The notes beneath the pieces were generated by a model. It ran no database searches, was not told the DNA's origin, and saw only the letters and a program-made list of their open reading frames with translations. The translations under genes and the position numbers were made by a program. Of a DNA stretch of 64,000 nucleotides, positions 57,921 to 64,000 are shown one piece after another. The first letter of the stretch is position 1. Each line of letters opens with the position of its first letter. This DNA comes from Spirochaetota bacterium (GTDB taxonomy: Bacteria > Spirochaetota > Spirochaetia > Treponematales > Treponemataceae), in the NCBI GenBank assembly GCA_023393015.1, contig JAEWMY010000037.1:1-64000 (forward strand), read 5' to 3'.

Positions 57921-58393
57921 CGCGCCGTACCGGTTCTTTCGAGTCTTTCCGTTATCCGCGCGAAATACTCACGGGCGAGATTTTTAACTTCCTTTTTGGC
58001 GGACGCGCTCGTCACCGCGTCGACGGGCGTTTCCACCTTCCAGTCGCGGATCTGCGTCGTGTGAAGGAGGATATACGCGTTGGAGGCGCGGTTCCTTTCG
58101 ATCCACTCGGTTACCCAGGGGCGCACCTTCGAGTTGACTCCCGAGTTCGTGATGAAGACTGCCGCGTAGTCCGAGGCATTGTATCCGTCAAGACCGCCTT
58201 TGGGATGCTTCACCTTCACCACGGCGTAGCCCGCGCCGGTCAGTAGCGACTCGAGTTCCGCCACGAGCGCTTCCTTGAAGCCGGTCTTTTCCGAGGCGAT
58301 CAATATGGTTCCCTTCGACTGACCCGCGAGCGGAAGGGGCATGATGAAGGCGACGAGAATGGCGGCCAACATGATGTTTTTGAGCGTGCGCAT
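57917..58393 (-). CDS. Exported flavodoxin-like protein
   Basis: A 158-residue protein with a signal peptide (NIMLAAILVAFIMPLPLAG) and a flavodoxin-like fold: strand-loop TILIASEKTGFKEALVAELESLL, YDAVFI-type strand DYAAVFITNSGVNSKVRPWV, and AYILLHTTQIRDW. The phosphate loop ASEKTGF departs from T-x-T-G-x-T. Its last four bases overlap the membrane reductase start. Position outside the membrane next to a transmembrane electron carrier suggests it receives electrons there, if it does bind flavin. Confidence 0.75.
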   Translation of the reverse strand: MRTLKNIMLAAILVAFIMPLPLAGQSKGTILIASEKTGFKEALVAELESLLTGAGYAVVKVKHPKGGLDGYNASDYAAVFITNSGVNSKVRPWVTEWIERNRASNAYILLHTTQIRDWKVETPVDAVTSASAKKEVKNLAREYFARITERLERTGTAR

Positions 58394-58656
58394 GGGTGTC
58401 TCCGTTTATCGTAACCCGGCGTGTCCGGGCGTTTCGGCAACCGCCCCTACGGACGGGCCCTGCGCATAGTATACAGTACAAGCACGCGTCGGACCAAGAA
58501 AAAACGTTCCGTGTCGGCGCGGAATCCGCTTTCGCCGTTCGTTCGGGAAATCCGCTTGACAGCGCAATAAAACGGCCGGAATATGGAAACGTGGCCGGCT
58601 GTGTCGGTACTTTTTTGCGTAGCATCGGAACAACGGTTTTCCAGTCGGAGGAAGAC

Positions 58657-60552
58657 ATGAAAGCGGCCGTTTTGAAAGCCTTCAATGGCGATATGACGAG
58701 AATTTATTCCATCGCCTACGTCCTTTCGGTTCCTCCCCTGATCCTGTTCGGAATCCGCTACATGGACATGTTCCGGGTCAACATTCCGCTTTTCGCCGGA
58801 TGCGTCCTTCTGCAGGCCGTCATCAGCATGACCGTGTACCGGCTGTTCCAGAGGGCCTCCCTCGGTAAAATCAAGCGGTACCTCAAGGGGACGGCGCGGG
58901 CGGACGCCGCTCTCAAGATCGCGGCCTTTTCCTATCCGGTTCGCCTGGCTTCCGCCATGATCGTCGACTGGATTCTCGTGCCGAACGCCGTAATCGTCCT
59001 GCCGTTTTACGTACTCTACGGAAATAATCCGGCGGACCTTCTGATCGCCAACTTGCTCCTCGTTTCGGGCGGTGTCGCCTCCGTTCCCGTAGCGTATTTC
59101 ATCGGCGAATCCACGACCGCGCGTTTTTTGTCCCTGCCCGAAATAGCGCGACTTCCGACGCCTGAACTCGCGGGCGGTATCGGACTCGGGATGAAGGCCT
59201 TCGTGACGACATTTTCGGTTTTTCTCACGATCCTTTTCAACATGGCCGCGCCGCTGATCCTGAGCCTCACGCACGACATCCGCATCCGCGACCTGTGGTT
59301 CGGCTATCTTCTCGTCGTCCTGCTCGGAATCGTGATGGCGTCCTTCGTCGCGGTGTTTTTCTCGCGGTCCATGAAGCGGTCCGTCCGCTCGTCGATCGCC
59401 TTCCTCAGAAACCTCAAATCGCAGGACGGTAATCTCGCAGTCGAGTTCCCGCGGCTTTCGGACGACGAACTTGGCGAGCTGTCGGACCTCTTCGATTCCT
59501 TCGTCGAAAAGCTCGACTCGATCATCTCGACGGTAAAGCAGAAAACGCGGAACGCCGCCGAGAGGAGCCTCGACATGATCCGCGCGGTGGACAGCGCCTC
59601 GGCTTCCATGGGAGAGATCGAGACGCTCGCCGCGGCGGTGCGCGCCTCGGTCGTCGACGAGGCCGCGATAGTGGAAGAAGTCTCGTCTACCGTCGAGGAA
59701 ATCGTCAGGACGATCGAAAACCAGGACAGGAAGGTGCTGTCCCAGTCATCCTGCGTGTCCGAGAGCACCGCTGCGGTCACCGAGATGCTCGCCAACATCG
59801 AATCAATCGCGAAAAACCTACAGCGGAGCACCGAGGAATACTCGAGGCTCAAGGAGAGAGTCGACGCTGGCGGTTCACACATGTCCAGGCTCAAGGGAAT
59901 CGTGACGGAACTTTCCGATCGGGCCGAGGCGGTGGCGGAATCGAACAAGACGATCAAGGCGATCGCCTCGCAGACGAACATACTCTCCATGAACGCGGCG
60001 ATCGAGGCGGCTCACGCGGGAGACGCGGGGCGCGGTTTTTCGGTCGTCGCCGACGAAATCAGGAAACTTGCCGAGACGTCGAACGTCCAGTCGCGGCATA
60101 TCGAGGAGAGCGTCGCCGTCCTGAGGTCGTCGGTTGCCGACGTCATGAAGCTCTCGGGAGGTATGGGTTCCTCGCTCGCGGACATAGAGAAATCCGCGAC
60201 GGCCGTCATGAATCTAGAGCGGGAAATCAAGGACTCGATCAACGAGCAGTCAAGCGGGTCGACCCAGATGTCGGAGGCCCTCAGGGACATACTGCAGGTC
60301 ACCGAAGAGGTCCGATCGGGATCGGCCGAGATGCTCGCGGGAAGCCGGACCATCCTCGAGGAGATCAAGCGCCTCGTGGACATTTCGGTTTCCGTCCGCA
60401 CGGCTACGGAGGAGATCGCGGAGAGATCCGCGAGCGCGAGGACCGAGGCGGCAAACGCGGACCGCGAGTCGGGCCAGACGTCCGGTGCCGTGCATGACAT
60501 AGAGCGTGCGGTCGAGATATTCAGGGTCAGGGAAGAGATTCCCACGATCTGA
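58657..60552 (+). CDS. Methyl-accepting chemotaxis protein with multi-span membrane domain
   Basis: A 631-residue chemoreceptor. The first 250 residues contain about six hydrophobic spans and no large periplasmic domain, similar in plan to the receptor at 5458-7515. A HAMP-like region follows at about 250-300 (FSRSMKRSVRSSIAFLRNL), then the coiled coil with NILSMNAAIEAAHAGDAGRG and VVADEIRKLAETSNVQS. Start at 58657 is set by CGGAGGAAG just upstream; the longer frame has no ribosome site. It probably senses a membrane or energy signal. Confidence 0.92.
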   Translation: MKAAVLKAFNGDMTRIYSIAYVLSVPPLILFGIRYMDMFRVNIPLFAGCVLLQAVISMTVYRLFQRASLGKIKRYLKGTARADAALKIAAFSYPVRLASAMIVDWILVPNAVIVLPFYVLYGNNPADLLIANLLLVSGGVASVPVAYFIGESTTARFLSLPEIARLPTPELAGGIGLGMKAFVTTFSVFLTILFNMAAPLILSLTHDIRIRDLWFGYLLVVLLGIVMASFVAVFFSRSMKRSVRSSIAFLRNLKSQDGNLAVEFPRLSDDELGELSDLFDSFVEKLDSIISTVKQKTRNAAERSLDMIRAVDSASASMGEIETLAAAVRASVVDEAAIVEEVSSTVEEIVRTIENQDRKVLSQSSCVSESTAAVTEMLANIESIAKNLQRSTEEYSRLKERVDAGGSHMSRLKGIVTELSDRAEAVAESNKTIKAIASQTNILSMNAAIEAAHAGDAGRGFSVVADEIRKLAETSNVQSRHIEESVAVLRSSVADVMKLSGGMGSSLADIEKSATAVMNLEREIKDSINEQSSGSTQMSEALRDILQVTEEVRSGSAEMLAGSRTILEEIKRLVDISVSVRTATEEIAERSASARTEAANADRESGQTSGAVHDIERAVEIFRVREEIPTI

Positions 60553-60607
60553 ACGTATAAAACGCCGTGATCGTTAAACAATGCAGTAAGAAATCGGAGG
60601 CAGTGAA

Positions 60608-61807
60608 ATGAACGCGATACCAAAGGGTTTGCGGCCCGAAAGTCTCATGAAGCACATGCGCGCGCTGTGCAAGGAAATTCCGAGGAGGGTGCCTACGGGA
60701 GAAGGCGAGCGGAAGGCGGCGGAGTACGTGGTCTCTTCCCTCAAGGGGATGGGACTCGCCGATCCCTCGGTCGAGCCGTTCAAGGGAATCCCCACGCTCG
60801 GTCTTCCCGCGATTCTGACGACGGTACTGTGCCTCGCGGTCTTGCCGGTCGGGGCGTATTGCGGAATCGCGGGGAAGGTCTCGGCCGGCGCCGTCCTCTT
60901 TTTCGCCGCGCTTACGTTCTTTCAGCTGCTTTCCTGCAGGCCGCCGCTTTTTCGACGGATTATTGAACGCTGGAACAGCCAGAACGTCGTGAAGACGATT
61001 CCCGCGAAAGGAACGTCGAAGGGCCATGTCTATCTCGTCGGGCACCTTGACGCCAACAAGCAACGGTTCATCTTCCCGCCGCCATGGCCGATTCTCATGA
61101 AGTCCATGGAAACGTCCGTGGTCGTCCTCGCCGCCGGAACGGGCGCCTATTTCTGGGCCTCTGCTCTTTTCGGCTTTAACGTACCTTTGGTGTGGATGAC
61201 CGCCGGAGCGTCCTTCCTCGCCTTCGCCCTTCTCTTGGCCGCCGACGAATTCCAGCCGACCATCGAGGGAGCGAACGACAACGCGACCGCCGTGTCGGTT
61301 CTTCTCGGTGTCGCAGAGACGCTCAAGGATTCTCCGCTCGATAACGCCGACGTCACGCTTCTCTTTACCGGCTGCGAGGAAGTCGGCAATCACGGCATGA
61401 TCGCTTATCTCGACAGGCACGCGCCGGCGAAGGACGGGACGCTGTGGATCGATATCGAGATGGTCGGTACGGGAAACATCGCCTACGCCACCAGGCATGG
61501 CATCAGCTATCTTACCGAGTATCGCCCCGGCGCGGGCGTCCTTTCGTACGCCGAGCGCGCGGCGAAGGAAAACCCCGACCTTGGCGTCACCGGCAGGGAA
61601 ATGCTGATCCTGGAGGAAGTTTCCCCGCTCAGGTACAGGCGCTATGACGCCCTCTGCGTCGTCGGGTACAACAAGGAAGGTTACCTGCCGCACTGGCACC
61701 GCGTGAGCGACGATCTCGAGCATATCGAGCCCGAAACCCTCTCGCGCGCGGCGCGCTACGTGCACGCGATGCTTGCGACGATAGACTCGAGCCTGGGCGC
61801 CGTCTAG
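60608..61807 (+). CDS. M28-family metallopeptidase, membrane associated
   Basis: A 399-residue M28 aminopeptidase-like protein. Metal motifs: VYLVGHLDANK (His, Asp), EGANDNATAVSVLLGVA (bridging Asp), FTGCEEVGNHGM (catalytic Glu pair), DIEMVGTGN and HRVSDDLEHIEPETLSRAA (final His). Between the first helices and the peptidase core it has two pairs of hydrophobic spans (about residues 65-110 and 165-215), so it is anchored in the membrane. Its TAG overlaps the stop of the convergent transporter (CTAG). Confidence 0.88.
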   Translation: MNAIPKGLRPESLMKHMRALCKEIPRRVPTGEGERKAAEYVVSSLKGMGLADPSVEPFKGIPTLGLPAILTTVLCLAVLPVGAYCGIAGKVSAGAVLFFAALTFFQLLSCRPPLFRRIIERWNSQNVVKTIPAKGTSKGHVYLVGHLDANKQRFIFPPPWPILMKSMETSVVVLAAGTGAYFWASALFGFNVPLVWMTAGASFLAFALLLAADEFQPTIEGANDNATAVSVLLGVAETLKDSPLDNADVTLLFTGCEEVGNHGMIAYLDRHAPAKDGTLWIDIEMVGTGNIAYATRHGISYLTEYRPGAGVLSYAERAAKENPDLGVTGREMLILEEVSPLRYRRYDALCVVGYNKEGYLPHWHRVSDDLEHIEPETLSRAARYVHAMLATIDSSLGAV

Positions 61808-63147
61808 CGGTTCCCTTCGGCGAGTATTTTTTCGTACGTCTTTTCGTCGAGGGGGTATCGGTCTATGATGACGATTCCCGCGACGAGAACGGCGACGGGG
61901 ACAGGGCCGATGAGGAGGCGGATCGCGAACAGGGTCGCGGCCGACTGGACCTCGTCCGGCTCGAAGCCAGAAAGGCTCAGGATCAAACCGACGAGGCCGG
62001 GCGCGAGCGCGATTCCGAGTTTCGAGACGAAGGTCCACATCCCGTAGTACGCGCCTTCCTTTCGGTTTCCGGTGCGTACCGCCTCGACCTCGATGACGTC
62101 CGGGAGCATGGAAAAGGGCGGCACGTACGCGAACCCGATTCCGATACCCGCGATCACCATCACGATCAGCGTATAGGTCAGTCCGAAGACGTGCCCGAAG
62201 AGGAAGATCGCCGTGCAGCCGAGCGATACGATACCGAGGGCGATCTGATAGAGCCTTTTTTTGCCGGTCTTTTTCGCGACAAGCACCGAGACGGGGATAC
62301 AGAGCATTGCCGTGACCAGGAGGCAAATCATCGCGATCGTCGTCTTTCCCTCGTTGTTATACATGTACTTGAAGTAGTATACGAGTATCGTCTGTACGAA
62401 GGTAATGCCGGTCAGGTTGCACGCGTAGACGATAAGGAGACGCACGTACGCCTTGTTCTTGAAGACGTGCAGGAAGGTTTCGAAAAACCGTTCCGTAAGC
62501 GGGGCGTCGTTGGAGTGGTCCCGCTCGCGCACGGAAAGAAAGGTAACGAGCATGGAAAGGGCCATCACGATCCCGAAAACGAAACCTACATACGTAAAAC
62601 CCAATCGCGTATCGTTTCCGGCAAGCTCTACGACGGGAAGAACGACAGCCGCTCCAAGAATCGTGCCGATAACGGCGAAGCTGAAGCGAAACCCGTTCAG
62701 CGAATTCCGCTCGGCGTAGTCTTTCGTCAGTTCCGGTGTCAAGGAGCCGTAGGGAATATTGACGATCGTATAGGCCGTGTTGAGCGCGCACAGGACAAGC
62801 GCCGCCCACGCCACGCCCGCCGACTCGGAAGAAAAACGCGGAGCCGAGAAGAACCACCACATCGCGAGAAACAACGGGATCGATCCGAACAAGAGGTACG
62901 GCCGTCTGCGGCCGAAGCGGGTACGCGTCCGGTCGGAGACAAATCCCATGACGGGATCGGTTACCGCGTCCCATATCTTTCCGATCAGGATCGCGAAACC
63001 GGCGGCCGCCGCGGGGATACCGACGACGTCGGTCAGGTAAAAGAGGGACCAGAATCCCATGGCGGTGAAAAAGAGATTCCCGCCCATGTCGCCCACCCCG
63101 AAACCCAGTTTAACTCCGAGCGGGAGTTTTCCGTCTTTTCGCGTCAT
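61804..63147 (-). CDS. GPH-type sugar:cation symporter (MelB-like MFS)
   Basis: A 447-residue transporter with twelve hydrophobic spans. The MelB/GPH signature is visible as IGKIWDAVTDPVMGFVSDRTRTRFGRRRPYLLFG near residues 50-85 and NIPYGSLTPELTKDYAERNSLNGFR. It should import a sugar or glycoside with a cation. ATG at 63147 has better spacing from GAGGAG than the ATG at 63153. It overlaps the preceding acyltransferase-like gene by about 38 bases, so the two are coupled. Confidence 0.92.
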   Translation of the reverse strand: MTRKDGKLPLGVKLGFGVGDMGGNLFFTAMGFWSLFYLTDVVGIPAAAAGFAILIGKIWDAVTDPVMGFVSDRTRTRFGRRRPYLLFGSIPLFLAMWWFFSAPRFSSESAGVAWAALVLCALNTAYTIVNIPYGSLTPELTKDYAERNSLNGFRFSFAVIGTILGAAVVLPVVELAGNDTRLGFTYVGFVFGIVMALSMLVTFLSVRERDHSNDAPLTERFFETFLHVFKNKAYVRLLIVYACNLTGITFVQTILVYYFKYMYNNEGKTTIAMICLLVTAMLCIPVSVLVAKKTGKKRLYQIALGIVSLGCTAIFLFGHVFGLTYTLIVMVIAGIGIGFAYVPPFSMLPDVIEVEAVRTGNRKEGAYYGMWTFVSKLGIALAPGLVGLILSLSGFEPDEVQSAATLFAIRLLIGPVPVAVLVAGIVIIDRYPLDEKTYEKILAEGNR

Positions 63148-64000
63148 TACCATACTCCTCGTTTTTCATCGCTTCAGCGCATTCAAGAAAGACCCGTTTC
63201 ATTTCCGCGGTCACGTCTTCGACCGCCTGTTTTCTGTTATCCTTGTACGCGCCAAACCGGTCCCGAATCTCTATGGCGCTCCCCGCGACGACGATCGCCC
63301 TCTTTCTAAACGCGCCGGCGCGATGCGAGATGTTTCCCCCGGCGAAGCGGGAGATGAGATCTTGCAGGTTGATCGCCGTTTCGACGACGCGGTCAAAAGA
63401 CGGGGTTGGGCCGGACTCGCCGCCAAGATACCCGCTATCGAGATAGTAGGAGATGTCGACAAACTCCATGTGTCGCATCGCGAACCACGCCTCGCCCGCG
63501 CGGCGGTCGGCGAAGGAGCGCTCGAGCGCGCCGATCTTTCGCGCGGGGTCAAGCGAGTATATCCTGTCCCAGCATTCCTGCCTGAGCCGGTACACGCGCT
63601 GAATTTCGTCGGCTTGCGGATGCGCAGCTATTCCGAGGGCGCGCTCGCCTTCCAGTAAGGCGATCTTCCGCAAGGCGTCCCATCGCGCGTCGCGGCCCTC
63701 GGCCTCGGCGCGTTTCCCGTACGTACGAAAGTAATGATCCTCCGCAAGGGAGAGCGCCTTCTCGTCGATGGTTTCAAGCCGCAGTTGCAAAGGGATGCTT
63801 GGCAGGTCGGGAGTGTCGATACCGCACGCCCGTTCCATCCCGCGTATCATCTTCGAGACTTTTTTTTCGTCCCGGGGATCGAAGCGGTGATGGACGGACA
63901 AGGGAAGGATGCGTACGCCTTCATTTCGCCGTTCCCTTTCGAGTTCTTCGGCGCACCAGAAACCCATTTGCGCGCTTCCCGTTTCGAGGCGCGGAACGGT
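63110..64000 (-). CDS. Partial acyltransferase-like protein (runs off right edge)
   Basis: The frame is open to the window end, so the N terminus is missing; 296 residues are visible. The visible start TGSAQMGFWCAEEL and ILPLSVHHRFDPRDEKKVSKMI resemble the region after the active site of phospholipid/glycerol acyltransferases (PlsC-like), and the rest is helical with no motif I recognise. The HX4D motif would lie outside the window. It is coupled to the sugar transporter downstream by overlap. Assignment to lipid acyl transfer is tentative. Confidence 0.5.
   Translation of the reverse strand, partial: TVPRLETGSAQMGFWCAEELERERRNEGVRILPLSVHHRFDPRDEKKVSKMIRGMERACGIDTPDLPSIPLQLRLETIDEKALSLAEDHYFRTYGKRAEAEGRDARWDALRKIALLEGERALGIAAHPQADEIQRVYRLRQECWDRIYSLDPARKIGALERSFADRRAGEAWFAMRHMEFVDISYYLDSGYLGGESGPTPSFDRVVETAINLQDLISRFAGGNISHRAGAFRKRAIVVAGSAIEIRDRFGAYKDNRKQAVEDVTAEMKRVFLECAEAMKNEEYGNDAKRRKTPARS

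Noticed and set aside
60527..62326. Minus-strand open frame of 599 codons near the M28 peptidase
   Set aside because: Covers the M28 gene antisense and is out of frame with the sugar transporter; translation is arginine-rich with no family.
1..64000. CRISPR arrays, insertion sequences, phage genes or rRNA
   Set aside because: No regularly spaced repeats, transposase, integrase, phage structural genes or rRNA sequences were seen.

Overview
The window is a dense, GC-rich bacterial chromosome segment with about 60 protein genes, one tRNA, mostly overlapping or tightly spaced genes and promoters of the TTGACA-N17-xAxxAT type. No single marker gene fixes the organism. Three methyl-accepting chemotaxis proteins, anaerobe-type functions (FeoB iron uptake, a C_GCAxxG_C_C protein, a DUF134-NifX fusion, an exported flavodoxin-like protein) and purine-rich inverted intergenic repeats fit a high-GC, free-living anaerobic spirochaete (Treponema/Spirochaeta-like). 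This assignment is inference of moderate to low confidence.

Layout. 1-595: no gene; two long inverted-repeat elements with GA-rich interiors. 596-767: promoter, tRNA-Cys and terminator. 869-4334: an ArsR-controlled arsenic/thiol module (arsR, small CxxC thioredoxin-like protein, ArsP-like permease, arsenate reductase, and a second permease split in two genes); three promoters carry the same 18-bp GTTTC-N8-GAAAC operator. 4459-8832: aldo/keto reductase, chemoreceptor, C_GCAxxG_C_C protein and DUF134-NifX fusion. 8980-13138: a KaiC-like/PPDK-type ATP-grasp protein followed by a protein with RelA/SpoT-like motifs, the least understood pair here. 13287-15436: a lipoprotein with YD-like repeats and a HEAT-repeat exported protein. 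15362-19745: metF-metE and a LysR regulator, with two MET-box-like palindromes in front of metE. 19876-24438: zinc-binding lipoprotein-type ABC receptor, DtxR regulator, two FeoA and FeoB. 24477-31188: LUD protein, PfkB kinase, metallophosphoesterase, DUF2339 and DUF3999 membrane pair. 31234-34179: a lower-GC surface polysaccharide/lipid patch (glycosyltransferase, unknown transferase-like protein, CDP-alcohol phosphatidyltransferase).

34360-45040 is a complete phosphonate system: phnDCEE transporter on the plus strand, meeting tail to tail a minus-strand C-P lyase operon phnGHIJKM, a hexapeptide acyltransferase, phnL and a PHP phosphodiesterase. 45144-48688 holds a DinB-like pseudogene with one amber stop, small exported or membrane proteins, a YidB-like protein and a sugar dehydrogenase. 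48828-52131 is a cysteine/homocysteine module: two overlapping Rrf2 regulators (one with IscR cysteine spacing, one without), cysK and metY. 52302-64000 contains a TM2 protein, a degenerate receiver-PAS protein with a secreted partner, two chemoreceptors flanking an exported flavodoxin-like protein and its membrane flavin/heme reductase, an M28 peptidase, a GPH-type sugar transporter, and a partial acyltransferase-like gene running off the right edge.

Themes that tie the window together are sulfur and methionine metabolism (metE, metF, cysK, metY with three dedicated regulators), metal and metalloid handling (ars, feo, znuA-like, DtxR), and phosphonate use. Several promoters place the start codon exactly 6 nt after the -10 box, which suggests leaderless mRNAs.
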